NCBI GenBank assembly: GCA_017547165.1
Contig: JAFYQK010000021.1
Span: forward strand, 1 to 64,000
Source: Bacteroidaceae bacterium
Lineage (GTDB): Bacteria; Bacteroidota; Bacteroidia; Bacteroidales; Bacteroidaceae
DNA: 64,000 bases
Direction: 5' to 3'
Notes under the pieces: model-generated
Database searches by the model: none
What the model saw: the letters and a program-made list of their open reading frames with translations, nothing else
What the model was told of the DNA's origin: nothing
Shown: piece by piece, positions 8,792 to 17,691 of the stretch
Layout of the letters: every line of letters starts with the position of its first letter
Numbering within the stretch: the stretch's first letter is position 1
Made by a program: the position numbers and the translations under genes

Positions 8792-10162
8792 ATGAATATA
8801 TTGCAGGAATTAAGAGATTGGTTAAAAGGAATGTTTCGTCTTGGAGAGGATATGGCTCCAGAGGAAGAAACTATCTCTGCCATAGAAGATGGAGTAGAGT
8901 TTAAAGGCGCCAAATTGTGGATTCTTGTATTAGCTATATTTGTGGCATCGTTAGGTTTGAATACGAATAGTGCTGCTGTTATTATTGGTGCGATGCTTAT
9001 ATCGCCATTGATGGGTCCAATAATTGGTATGGGACTTGGTGTTGGCATAAACAATTTTATGCTTTTTAAGCGAGCAGCTATGAACTATCTTGTTGCCACT
9101 TTGTTTAGTGTTGCTACGGCAGCATTATATTTTCTTATTACTCCCATAGATGATGCTCAATCCGAATTGTTGGCACGCACCTCGCCAACAATCTACGATG
9201 TTGGTATTGCTCTCTGTGGAGGTTTGGCTGGAATTGTGGCTTTGAGTAGTCGTAGTCAACGCATGGGTAATGTGATACCTGGCGTGGCTATTGCTACAGC
9301 CTTGATGCCGCCTTTGTGTACAGTTGGTTTTGGCGTGGCTACTGGGAGCTGGCTTTTTGCATTGGGGGCTCTGTATCTGTATTTAATAAACACCATATTT
9401 ATTTCGTTGGCAACTTTTATTGGTGTACGCTTTGTTGTACGCTATCCTAAAAAAGTATTTGTTGATAAAGCTCGCGAGAAGCGCGTGACGCACATCATTA
9501 CACTTATAAGTATTCTGACTATAATACCAAGTGTCTATATAACTTTCCAAATGGTGCAGGAAACGATTTTTGCAGAAAGATGTCAGGATTTTTGTAGAGA
9601 AGTCGTTCAGACGGATAAGGCTCGTATTATATCTAGCGAATATGATTATGCCCATAAAACCATACGTGTGCTTCTTTTGGGTGAGGAGGTAGATAGTGCA
9701 GAAATAGCGCACATGGTGTCACTACGGCAACAGTATGGATTAAGTGATGTTCATTTGGATATAGTCCAAGGAGCGGGTGGATTAGATGCGGAGAGCGTAC
9801 AGGGTATACTCTCTGTAGAGAAGAATAAATTGCTTGTAACGCAAAAACAATTATCCAATCAAGATGCTGAGATAAAACTCTTGCGTGACAGCATTGAACA
9901 TCTATATGTTGAAAACGGATTGTCCCGCATATTGCTTCCCGAGGTTGTCGCTCTTTTCCCTGAGGTGAAGTCATTGTCTGCTGGTAAGGTACTTCATTCT
10001 TATATGTCCGATTCGATGATGCTTGATAGTTCTGTCTATCTGGTTAGTATATCTACTGATATTCGTATGCGCCAGAATGAAGAACAACGTCTGAATTTAT
10101 GGCTTCAGCAACGACTTGGTCGCAAGGATATAAAGATGGTGGTGTTGCCTATTCGCAGGTGA
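8792..10162 (+). CDS. DUF389 / TIGR00341 family membrane protein
   Basis: The 456-residue protein has a cytosolic N-terminus, six or so hydrophobic helices between residues about 45 and 260, and a soluble C-terminal part of about 190 residues that includes a predicted coiled-coil stretch near 345-375. The block SAAVIIGAMLISPLMGPIIGMG is the DUF389 signature; GVAIATALMPPLCTVG is the matching second-half motif. The biochemical role of the family is not established. It follows lpxB on the same strand and ends at a hairpin terminator. Confidence 0.88.
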   Translation: MNILQELRDWLKGMFRLGEDMAPEEETISAIEDGVEFKGAKLWILVLAIFVASLGLNTNSAAVIIGAMLISPLMGPIIGMGLGVGINNFMLFKRAAMNYLVATLFSVATAALYFLITPIDDAQSELLARTSPTIYDVGIALCGGLAGIVALSSRSQRMGNVIPGVAIATALMPPLCTVGFGVATGSWLFALGALYLYLINTIFISLATFIGVRFVVRYPKKVFVDKAREKRVTHIITLISILTIIPSVYITFQMVQETIFAERCQDFCREVVQTDKARIISSEYDYAHKTIRVLLLGEEVDSAEIAHMVSLRQQYGLSDVHLDIVQGAGGLDAESVQGILSVEKNKLLVTQKQLSNQDAEIKLLRDSIEHLYVENGLSRILLPEVVALFPEVKSLSAGKVLHSYMSDSMMLDSSVYLVSISTDIRMRQNEEQRLNLWLQQRLGRKDIKMVVLPIRR

Positions 10163-10199
10163 AGGTAGATTTTCGTCGGAGCGAATGTCTCAAACTTAG

Positions 10200-10234
10200 T
10201 AATCTCTCGACGAGAGATTATGGTGATTTTTTTT
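10200..10234 (+). terminator. Rho-independent terminator after the DUF389 gene
   Basis: TAATCTCT and AGAGATTA form an 8-bp perfect stem around a CGACG loop (10200-10220), followed by an eight-T run at 10227-10234. It lies between convergent genes. Confidence 0.7.
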
Positions 10235-10259
10235 AGCTGTTGAACAATAGTGTCGGGTA

Positions 10260-11012
10260 TTATTTTGCTTGCTTTAACTTGTTTATTAGAGCATGATTGG
10301 TCATGTCCAGTTTTAAGGGAGTGATAGCTGCCATGTTGTGGTCAATTGCCCAATAATCGGTATCGGTAGCATCTGGTTCTAAATTACAGAAAGTACCCGT
10401 CAGAGTGTATATATTTTTACCTTCTTCATCCTTACCTGCATCAATCCATTCGGTATGCCATAGGCCACGAGCTGTACGGCAAATGTTTTCACCATATAAT
10501 TTGTTTGTTTCAGGGAAATTAATGTTGAGGCAGGTGTCTTGGGGTAATCCCTCGTTGAGAACTTTTTTTGCCCACTTTTCTGTGATTTCGGCATAAGGAC
10601 TAAAGTCGCAATTTTTCTTGAGTGTTCTTAGGCTATAAGCAATGGCAGGTATGCCTTTCATGCATGCCTCAAGTACTGCTCCTACGGTTCCGCTATAATG
10701 CATCGAAATTGAGGCATTGTCGCCATGGTTTATTCCACTGACAACAAGGTCGGGTTTGCAGGGGAGTATTTTCTCTAATGCTATTTTGATGCAATCAACA
10801 GGTGTGCCAGAACAAGCATAGATATTATCTGAAATCTGTTTTATAGTTACTGGGTGTGTGGGGGTGATGCTGCAACCAGCTCCGCTTCGAGCGCTATCTG
10901 GAGCTACCACAACGACGTTGGCGATATTTTGCATCACCTGTGTTAAAAACTGTATGCCTTGAGCCAAATAGCCGTCGTCATTAGTGATGAGTATTGTCTT
11001 TTTTGTATTCAT
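10260..11012 (-). CDS. surE: 5'/3'-nucleotidase SurE
   Basis: The 250-residue metal-dependent phosphatase acts on nucleoside monophosphates. The N-terminal NDDG (D12, D13), PDSARSGAG and SGINHGDNAS motifs provide the metal and phosphate ligands of the SurE family, and YSGTVGAVLEA follows as expected. It is divergent from parA; the 123-bp spacer holds a promoter for each gene. It converges on the lpxB-DUF389 pair. Confidence 0.96.
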   Translation of the reverse strand: MNTKKTILITNDDGYLAQGIQFLTQVMQNIANVVVVAPDSARSGAGCSITPTHPVTIKQISDNIYACSGTPVDCIKIALEKILPCKPDLVVSGINHGDNASISMHYSGTVGAVLEACMKGIPAIAYSLRTLKKNCDFSPYAEITEKWAKKVLNEGLPQDTCLNINFPETNKLYGENICRTARGLWHTEWIDAGKDEEGKNIYTLTGTFCNLEPDATDTDYWAIDHNMAAITPLKLDMTNHALINKLKQAK

Positions 11013-11040
11013 GCAGACTTATTTCTTTTGTGTTTATTTG

Positions 11041-11072
11041 CAAAGGTAGTGCATTTTGGATTTTTAAACAAG
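11041..11072 (-). promoter_or_regulatory. Promoter of surE
   Basis: On the minus strand: CTTG, 20 bases, TACCTTTG. One mismatch from the Bacteroidota consensus. Predicted start near 11036, about 24 bases before the surE ATG. The -33 box is only 6 bases from the -33 box of the divergent parA promoter. Confidence 0.6.
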
Positions 11073-11078
11073 TTTTGT

Positions 11079-11109
11079 TTTGTATTTCCACTGCTTTTGC
11101 TTAACTTTG
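11079..11109 (+). promoter_or_regulatory. Promoter of the parA operon
   Basis: TTTG, 19 bases, TAACTTTG: a full match to TTTG-N19..21-TAnnTTTG. Predicted transcription start near 11114, about 22 bases before the parA ATG. It should drive parA-parB and probably the genes downstream through rel. Confidence 0.75.
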
Positions 11110-11135
11110 TGCGCGAATAATTATCAAAAAAGCAA

Positions 11136-11906
11136 ATGGGTAAAATAATTGCTTTGGCCAACCAAAAGGGTGGCGTTGGTAAAACAACCACAAGTATGAA
11201 TCTGGCGGCTTCATTGGCTGCCTTGGAAAAGAAAGTTCTGCTGATAGATGCCGATCCTCAAGCAAATGCTTCAAGTGGACTTGGTGTTGATAGCACACAG
11301 GTTGATAGCACTGTGTACAATTGTTTGATTGACGGTGTGGATGTCCGTGAGGCAATATATAGTACAGATGTTGAGAATTTGGATATTATTCCCAGTCATA
11401 TAGACTTGGTAGGTGCAGAGATAGAGATGCTTAACAGAACAAATAGGGAGCGCATTTTGAGTAATATGCTTCAACCTATTGTTGCTGATTATGATTATAT
11501 TTTGATTGATTGCAGTCCATCTCTCGGCTTGATAACCGTGAATGCTCTTACTGCGGCCAATAGTGTTATAATTCCTGTTCAGTGTGAGTATTTTGCATTG
11601 GAGGGAATTAGTAAACTTTTGAATACAATCAAGATTATCAAAGCCAAACTGAATCCGCATTTGGAGATAGAGGGTTTCTTGTTGACGATGTATGATAGTC
11701 GCTTGCGTTTGGCTAACCAGATTTATGACGAAGTTAAGCGCCACTTCCGTGAGTTGGTGTTCCGTACTGTTATTCAGCGAAATGTGAAATTGTCTGAGGC
11801 TCCAAGTCATGGTTTGCCTGTGTTGCATTATGATGTTGATTCTGCTGGTGCAAGAAATCATTTGGCTTTGGCTCAGGAGATTATTGAAAAAAACGAGAAG
11901 AAATAA
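11136..11906 (+). CDS. parA: Chromosome-partitioning ATPase ParA (Soj)
   Basis: The 256-residue protein is a deviant-Walker ParA ATPase. The P-loop KGGVGKTTT is at residues 10-18, followed by IDADPQANASSGLG (switch region) and YILIDCSPSLGLITVNAL. The short N-terminus, without an HTH domain, is typical of chromosomal Soj. It works with ParB-DNA complexes to move origins apart. Its stop codon directly abuts the parB start with no spacer, so the two are co-translated. No oriC or parS site was recognised near it. Confidence 0.96.
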   Translation: MGKIIALANQKGGVGKTTTSMNLAASLAALEKKVLLIDADPQANASSGLGVDSTQVDSTVYNCLIDGVDVREAIYSTDVENLDIIPSHIDLVGAEIEMLNRTNRERILSNMLQPIVADYDYILIDCSPSLGLITVNALTAANSVIIPVQCEYFALEGISKLLNTIKIIKAKLNPHLEIEGFLLTMYDSRLRLANQIYDEVKRHFRELVFRTVIQRNVKLSEAPSHGLPVLHYDVDSAGARNHLALAQEIIEKNEKK

Positions 11907-12800
11907 ATGGCTGTCAAGAAGAAATATTCTGCTCTTGGTAGGGGACTGGATGCCCTTATCAGTACAGAAAAAGTTAATACTGCTGGTTCGGGCAGTATAT
12001 GTGAGATTGCTATTGGGCAGATTTATCCTAATCCAAATCAACCTCGTAGAGAGTTTGATGAGGTCGCATTGCAAGAGCTATCAGATAGTATTCGCGAATT
12101 AGGTATTGTGCAACCTATAACTCTTCGCGACCAGGGGGACGGAACATATTTGATTATTGCAGGAGAGCGTAGATGGCGTGCCAGTCAAATGGCAGGTTTG
12201 AAAGCAATTCCTGCGTATGTTCGTACGGTTGACGACGAGAATATGATGGAGATGGCCCTTATTGAGAATATTCAGCGCGAAGACCTGAATGCTCTTGAGA
12301 TAGCTTTGGCCTATCAGCATCTTCTCGAACAATATAATCTTACTCAAGAGCGCTTATCGGAGCGTGTGGGTAAGAATCGTTCTACCATAACCAACTATCT
12401 GCGATTGCTTAAATTGCCTGCGACAATACAGATGGGTTTGAAGGATCGTCGTCTTGATATGGGGCACGCACGTGCATTGCTTTCAATAAACGATCCCAAA
12501 TTGCAGATTCGTGCCTATAATGAAATCATCTCTCAGGGATTGAGTGTTCATAAGGTTGAGGAGATAGTGAAGGAATTGGCCGAGGGTGGCTCTGTGAAGA
12601 CTTCCGATGGTTCTAAGATAAAGGGACGTAGTGCCAAACGTAGCGAAGAATATAATATACTGAAGGAAAGTCTCTCGAATTTCTTCCAGACGCGTGTACA
12701 ACTTACTTGTTCTGAAACAGGCAAAGGTAAGATTGTGATTCCTTTTGCCAACGAGAGAGATATGGAAAGGATTATTGAAATCTTGGATCGTTTGAAGTGA
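11907..12800 (+). CDS. parB: ParB/Spo0J partition protein
   Basis: The 297-residue protein has the N-terminal CTPase/ParB domain (about residues 30-125, with NPNQPRREFD and GERRWRASQMAGLK) and the central HTH (about 145-190, LTQERLSERVGKNRSTITNYLR) that binds parS. The C-terminal part (about 235-297) should dimerise. It abuts parA upstream, and its stop overlaps the next gene's GTG start by four bases (GTGA). Confidence 0.96.
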   Translation: MAVKKKYSALGRGLDALISTEKVNTAGSGSICEIAIGQIYPNPNQPRREFDEVALQELSDSIRELGIVQPITLRDQGDGTYLIIAGERRWRASQMAGLKAIPAYVRTVDDENMMEMALIENIQREDLNALEIALAYQHLLEQYNLTQERLSERVGKNRSTITNYLRLLKLPATIQMGLKDRRLDMGHARALLSINDPKLQIRAYNEIISQGLSVHKVEEIVKELAEGGSVKTSDGSKIKGRSAKRSEEYNILKESLSNFFQTRVQLTCSETGKGKIVIPFANERDMERIIEILDRLK

Positions 12801-13588
12801 GAGCGAAGAGAATTAAATTGGTATTTTTAATTGTTTTTGCCTTGGCTTTTTCTTTTTCAGGGAGAGTTTGGGCAAATTCGTTATGTGCTGACACGGTTTT
12901 AAAAACAATACCTATTGACGAGAAAATGAGGGCTCTGCCCATTGATTCGGTGCATCCTGTCGTTTTGCCAATGGATAGTGTCATGGAGAGCACAAAGGCC
13001 TTGCAAGACTCTACCATAACGGTTTATACCGATTCTTTGCAGAGAACGGTTGGTGACACACTGAAAATAAATCGCTTCAAGGATTGGAAACCCGATCCCA
13101 TCCGTGCCATGTGGTTGGGTATGGTATTCCCTGGTGGCGGTCAGATCTATAATCGAAAGTATTGGAAACTTCCTATAGTTTATGGAGGTGTTGTGGCTTG
13201 TATATATGCTGTCAACTGGAATGCGCAGATGTTGCGTGACTATTCGCAAGCCTATCAGGATATAACTGACAACGACCCAACTACAAATAGTTATCTTGAA
13301 ATGCTCCCTTTGGGATATGATATAACTGGTCGAGAAGCTCACTTTAAGTCTGTTTTCAAACGTAAAAAGGATTTTTATCGCAGATATCGCGATTTAAGCA
13401 TTTTCTTTATCGCAGGAGTGTATGTGCTGAGTATTGTTGATGCTTATGTTGATGCCGAATTGAGCACATTTGATATCAGTCCAGACCTTTCTTTAAGCAT
13501 TGAACCGCAATTTATCTCCGGAGGGGTGTACACGTCTTCAAATCCGTTTTCTGCAACTCCAGCTATTGCTTTCAAATTGAATTACTAA
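12797..13588 (+). CDS. DUF5683 family membrane protein
   Basis: The 263-residue protein starts at GTG inside the parB stop (GTGA overlap). A signal peptide or anchor covers residues 5-27. A proline- and charge-rich linker leads to the DUF5683 core, starting with MVFPGGGQIYNRKYWKLPIVYG (about 112-133), whose two or three hydrophobic segments suggest membrane insertion. A C-terminal strand-rich tail, around FDISPDLSLSIEPQFISGG, may be periplasmic. Function unknown; its position between partition and wall-turnover genes suggests an envelope role. Confidence 0.8.
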   Translation: MRAKRIKLVFLIVFALAFSFSGRVWANSLCADTVLKTIPIDEKMRALPIDSVHPVVLPMDSVMESTKALQDSTITVYTDSLQRTVGDTLKINRFKDWKPDPIRAMWLGMVFPGGGQIYNRKYWKLPIVYGGVVACIYAVNWNAQMLRDYSQAYQDITDNDPTTNSYLEMLPLGYDITGREAHFKSVFKRKKDFYRRYRDLSIFFIAGVYVLSIVDAYVDAELSTFDISPDLSLSIEPQFISGGVYTSSNPFSATPAIAFKLNY

Positions 13589-13606
13589 TTATACGTTCTA
13601 AATCCA

Positions 13607-14881
13607 ATGAAATTTAATATACTGCTTTTTATATTCTTCGTGATTCCCGCTTTACTTGTGGCTCAGAAGACAGTGACTGTTTACGATGACCAAACAGGCA
13701 AGGAGGAGGTGATAGATTTGCCAGAGGGAATGTTGCAGGAGGAGTTGGATAGCATGATGCGTCAATGGTGTGCCCGTACATATCTGACATACGATAGTGC
13801 AACTTGTGAAAGTGGTGCCGCCGATGTATCTTTTTCAGATGAGGATTACATCAGTAGGTTGCAGAAACTTCCTAACGTCATAGAGATGCCATACAATTCT
13901 GTGGTCCGAAAATTTATAGATCAGTATGTGGGGCGCATGCGTCGTGGTTCTGCTATGATGCTGGGGGCAAGCAATTTCTATATTCCAATTTTTGAGGATG
14001 CTCTTGAAGCATATCAGTTACCTTTAGAACTTAAGTATCTGCCTGTAATAGAAAGTGCATTAAATCCATGTGCTACGAGTCGTGCTGGTGCCGGAGGTTT
14101 GTGGCAATTTATGCCAGCAACAGGCAAACGCTATGGTTTAGAGATAACAAGTTTGATTGATGAGCGTAGGGATCCAATTAAAGCAAGTTATGCTGCGGCT
14201 CAAATGCTAAAAAATCTGTATGAGATATTTGGCGACTGGACTCTTGTTATAGCCGCTTACAATTGTGGACCGGGCAATGTGAGCAAGGCTATAAAACGTG
14301 CCAATGGTGAACGTGATTATTGGAAGATTTATCCATATCTGCCTTCTGAGACAAGAGGATATGTACCTGCTTTCATTGCCGCAAATTATATGATGAATTA
14401 TTATTGCGAACATAACATATGTCCAGCAGCTACACGATTGCCTATGGGAACGGATACTTTGATAGTGTCACGCGATATTTTTATGGAGCAGATTAGCGAG
14501 GTCTGCAAAATTTCTATGGAGGAACTTAGAGCACTGAATCCTCAATATCGCACCAATCGTATTCCTGGTAATAGCAAACCTTGTATATTGCGTATGCCAA
14601 TGGATGCCATAAATGCTTTTATCGAAAGTGGAGATAGTATATATAATCATCGCTTAACAGAGCTTGTGAAATCGCGTCCCGTAGTATCCGTGAACGAAGC
14701 GGTTTCTAAATCATCATCTTCTAAGAGTGGCGGAAAGAAAGGTAAAATCGTAACCGTTCGGAATGGTGACACGCTAGGTGCAATAGCAAAACGCAATGGT
14801 ACCACAGTAAATAAGATTAAGAAACTGAATGGCATGAAAGGCAATATGATTCGTGCAGGTCAGAAACTTCGTGTAAGATAA
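13607..14881 (+). CDS. MltD-like lytic transglycosylase with LysM
   Basis: The 424-residue secreted enzyme has a signal peptide at residues 1-19 and an SLT catalytic domain at about 115-275. The catalytic glutamate is E149 in LPVIESALNP, supported by GAGGLWQFMPATGKRYGL and AAYNCGPGNV. A weak LysM-like segment lies at about 295-340 and a clear LysM repeat at the C-terminus (VRNGDTLGAIAKRNG onward), joined by a serine/lysine-rich linker. It cleaves peptidoglycan glycan strands to anhydro-muropeptides. No lipobox is seen, so it is probably soluble in the periplasm. It sits 18 bp after the DUF5683 gene and 12 bp before rel. Confidence 0.92.
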   Translation: MKFNILLFIFFVIPALLVAQKTVTVYDDQTGKEEVIDLPEGMLQEELDSMMRQWCARTYLTYDSATCESGAADVSFSDEDYISRLQKLPNVIEMPYNSVVRKFIDQYVGRMRRGSAMMLGASNFYIPIFEDALEAYQLPLELKYLPVIESALNPCATSRAGAGGLWQFMPATGKRYGLEITSLIDERRDPIKASYAAAQMLKNLYEIFGDWTLVIAAYNCGPGNVSKAIKRANGERDYWKIYPYLPSETRGYVPAFIAANYMMNYYCEHNICPAATRLPMGTDTLIVSRDIFMEQISEVCKISMEELRALNPQYRTNRIPGNSKPCILRMPMDAINAFIESGDSIYNHRLTELVKSRPVVSVNEAVSKSSSSKSGGKKGKIVTVRNGDTLGAIAKRNGTTVNKIKKLNGMKGNMIRAGQKLRVR

Positions 14882-14893
14882 AAGGACTAAATT

Positions 14894-17170
14894 ATGGCTA
14901 TGGATGACGAAAAACTCATACAGGAAGCGTATCAGCATTTGATTGATACATATTTGGCATCACCGCACCGTAAGAAGGTGTCTGTCATCGAAAGGGCTTT
15001 CAAGTTTGCTTGTCAGGCTCACCAAGGAGTACGCCGTCTTTCTGGAGAGCCATATATTATGCATCCGCTTGCTGTAGCACAGATCGTATGCGGCGAGATA
15101 GGTTTAGGTAGTACTAGTATCTGTGCTGCTCTCTTGCATGACGTTGTTGAGGATACCGATTATACCGTCGAGGATATATCAAATATTTTTGGCGAGAAGA
15201 TTGCGAGGATTGTAGATGGAGTGACCAAAATAAGTGGTGGTATATTTGGTAGTCAGGCCTCGGCACAAGCCGAGACTTTTAAGAAACTCCTTCTTACTAT
15301 GAGCAATGACATTCGTGTTATTCTCATAAAGATCAGCGATCGATTGCATAATATGCGTACGTTAGGTAGTCAGTTGCCTGCCAAGCAGTATAAGATTACT
15401 GGTGAAACTCTCTACATATACGCACCTTTGGCTAATCGTCTTGGTTTGAATAAGATAAAGGAGGAGTTAGAGGATTTGTCTTTCCGTTATGAACATCCCG
15501 AGCAATATACACTAATCAAAAATCGTTTGGCTGATCTTAATCAGCATTTGAAGGACTTGTTTGATGAGTTTACTGCTCCAATACGTGAGCGTATGGATCA
15601 AACAAATTTGAAATATACGATAAAGGCTCGCATTAAGTCTCCGTATAGCATATGGAACAAGATGCAGAACAAGAAGGTTACTCTGGATGAAATATATGAT
15701 ATTCTTGCTGCTCGCATAATATTTGATGGTGATGGCAATCAAGAAAATGAAATAACGGATTGTTGGCGCATTTATGCCATTGCCACAAACATATATCGTC
15801 CTCATCCAGAAAGGTTGCGTGATTGGCTATCACATCCTAAGGCCAATGGTTATCAAGCCTTGCAAACCACCTTGATGAGCAAGGGCGGTAGGTGGATTGA
15901 ATTGCAGATACGCTCTCGTCGTATGGATGAGATTGCAGAGCAAGGTTTTGCAGCACATTGGAAATATAAGGATGGAGACAAGACGCATCAGGAGAGTGAG
16001 AACGAACTTGATAGATGGCTTTCTACCATTAAGGAAATTTTGGATGATCCGCAACCTAATGCAATGGATTTTCTTGATGCCATTAAATTGAATCTCTATG
16101 CAAACGAGATTGTGGTAGTTACTCCAAAGGGTGAGTTTAAGACAATGCCTGCTGGGTGTACAGCTTTGGATTTTGCTTTTAGTGTACATACCTCATTAGG
16201 CACCCATTGCATTGGAGCTAAGGTTAATCATCGCCTTGTTCCATTGTCGTATAAGCTTGAAAGTGGCGATCAGGTGGAGATTTTAACAGGACGTAATGTC
16301 CTTGTTTCTACAGAGTGGCTTAATTTTATTACCACTGCTAAGGCAAGAACAAAGATACATGCTATTTTACGCCGACAATATCGTCAGAAACAGAAAGAAG
16401 GAGAGGAAATGTTGCTAGCTTTTTTGAAGGAGCATGATTTGCCTTCCGAAGGTGTTGCGCAAGACCGTTTGGCTCTATATCATCATCTTGAGAATCGGGA
16501 GCAGTTGCATGTGCAGATAGCTTCAAAAATGATAGTTCTTGGGGACGATGATGTGAAACTTTTGAAAGATAAGTCTTCAAATCAAAAGTGGCGTCGTTTT
16601 ATTCCCTTTCTCAAGAAAAATACAGCAACTAATGAGGAGTTGTTTGAAAGAGAACGCAATGCAATTTCAACTGCTCAACAACCTCCAGCAACAGAATCAT
16701 CCAAACAATCTTCTGTTGATAGAAGGAAAACTTTGATACTTACCGAAGATTCTATTTCTAGATATGTAATTTGTGAACATTGCCATCCAATTCCTGGTGA
16801 CGATGTGTTGGCATATCATGATGTCGAGGGCTACATTACCATTCACAAGAGAAAGTGTCCCATAGCAGATCGCTTGAAGGCTGTTGAGGGTAATAATATA
16901 TTGGCTGCGAAATGGGATACACATAAGGTTTTATATTTTCCCGCGGTATTGCATGTTGAGGGTATAGACCGAATTGGAGTTCTCCATCAGATAACTGGTG
17001 TCTTGTCCCAACAGATGAATGTAAATATCTCAAGTCTCAATGTGAGTACAGATAATGGAATATTTGTGGCAGATGTAGTTATGATGGTACATGATCTTCA
17101 GGATCTGAAGGAAATAATTCGTGATATAAAGAAAATCAAGGAGATAGAGAAGGTGGTGCGTACTGGGTGA
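14894..17170 (+). CDS. rel: RelA/SpoT bifunctional (p)ppGpp synthase/hydrolase
   Basis: The 758-residue protein has the full long-RSH layout: HD hydrolase (about 30-190, with HPLAVAQ and the HD pair in LLHDVVEDTD), synthetase (about 240-370, with DILAARIIFDG, PKANGYQALQTT and IELQIRSRRMDEIAEQGFAAHWKYK), TGS (about 395-455), a helical region, a zinc-finger-like CEHCHPIPGD segment near 630, and a C-terminal ACT domain (about 680-758). Both catalytic halves look intact. It makes and degrades the stringent-response alarmone. Last gene of the parAB run; it converges on the merR-type gene with 11 bp between stops. Confidence 0.96.
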   Translation: MAMDDEKLIQEAYQHLIDTYLASPHRKKVSVIERAFKFACQAHQGVRRLSGEPYIMHPLAVAQIVCGEIGLGSTSICAALLHDVVEDTDYTVEDISNIFGEKIARIVDGVTKISGGIFGSQASAQAETFKKLLLTMSNDIRVILIKISDRLHNMRTLGSQLPAKQYKITGETLYIYAPLANRLGLNKIKEELEDLSFRYEHPEQYTLIKNRLADLNQHLKDLFDEFTAPIRERMDQTNLKYTIKARIKSPYSIWNKMQNKKVTLDEIYDILAARIIFDGDGNQENEITDCWRIYAIATNIYRPHPERLRDWLSHPKANGYQALQTTLMSKGGRWIELQIRSRRMDEIAEQGFAAHWKYKDGDKTHQESENELDRWLSTIKEILDDPQPNAMDFLDAIKLNLYANEIVVVTPKGEFKTMPAGCTALDFAFSVHTSLGTHCIGAKVNHRLVPLSYKLESGDQVEILTGRNVLVSTEWLNFITTAKARTKIHAILRRQYRQKQKEGEEMLLAFLKEHDLPSEGVAQDRLALYHHLENREQLHVQIASKMIVLGDDDVKLLKDKSSNQKWRRFIPFLKKNTATNEELFERERNAISTAQQPPATESSKQSSVDRRKTLILTEDSISRYVICEHCHPIPGDDVLAYHDVEGYITIHKRKCPIADRLKAVEGNNILAAKWDTHKVLYFPAVLHVEGIDRIGVLHQITGVLSQQMNVNISSLNVSTDNGIFVADVVMMVHDLQDLKEIIRDIKKIKEIEKVVRTG

Positions 17171-17181
17171 AGAATCTCTAG

Positions 17182-17529
17182 TTAGACAAGATCATTCAGT
17201 TCTTTTCTTAATGCAACAAGCTCTTCGCGAAGACTCATCAGTTCTCCTATGATATCCGAAGTGTCATTGGCTCCCTTCTTGTTTTTAGATAAAACTTCTT
17301 TTGCGGCGTTTATCTTCATGCCACGCACTTTGACAAGATTATATACAACACGGATTTCTTCTATGTCTTCCTGTGTATATTGGCGATTCTTGCCATTGCT
17401 CTTTTTGGGGTGTATGTTGGAGAACTGCTTTTCCCAAAAGCGTAAAAGTGATTCGGCAACACCGAATTGTGATGCTACTTCTGAAATACTATAGTATAAC
17501 TTCAAATCGGTGTTGTTATTCATGCCCAT
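17182..17529 (-). CDS. MerR-family transcriptional regulator
   Basis: The 115-residue protein has an N-terminal winged HTH of MerR type (about residues 12-80: YYSISEVASQFGVAESLLRFWEKQF and the IRVVYNLVKVRGMKINAAKEVL helix) and a short C-terminal coiled coil (about 90-115) for dimerisation. It lacks an effector-binding domain and cysteines, so it is the minimal MerR/HTH_17-like type common in Bacteroidales, with unknown ligand. It is divergent from alaS through mirrored promoters. Confidence 0.88.
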   Translation of the reverse strand: MGMNNNTDLKLYYSISEVASQFGVAESLLRFWEKQFSNIHPKKSNGKNRQYTQEDIEEIRVVYNLVKVRGMKINAAKEVLSKNKKGANDTSDIIGELMSLREELVALRKELNDLV

Positions 17530-17589
17530 CGTACTAGTGTTTGAAAGAGCTGCATTTGAAATGCTGCTAAGTATTTATTTTATGAAATC

Positions 17590-17625
17590 TTTGCAAAGTT
17601 AATCAAAACGGAGTATCTTTGCAAA
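17590..17625. promoter_or_regulatory. Interlocked divergent promoters of merR-type gene and alaS
   Basis: Plus strand: TTTG (17590-17593), 20 bases, TATCTTTG (17614-17621), predicted start near 17626 for alaS. Minus strand: TTTG (17625-17622), 20 bases, TAACTTTG (17601-17594), predicted start near 17589 for the merR-type gene. Each outer TTTGCAAA palindrome is split between the -33 box of one promoter and the end of the -7 box of the other. Both match the consensus fully. Confidence 0.75.
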
Positions 17626-17691
17626 GTTTTTTATAATAAAGTGTCCGTAGGACAAAATTATTTGCAAATAATAAACATAAATCAAAACGAT

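Noticed and set aside
11271-12074. Open frame of 267 codons on the minus strand
   Set aside because: Antisense to parA and parB, which are fully conserved; no promoter or domain.
11013-17181. parS or oriC near parAB
   Set aside because: No GTTTCACGTGAAAC-like palindrome or DnaA-box cluster was found by eye; a motif scan would be needed to exclude degenerate sites.
17626-17691. T-box or other riboswitch in the alaS leader
   Set aside because: The leader is only about 65 bases and shows no T-box sequence or stem-loop; T-boxes are not expected in this phylum.
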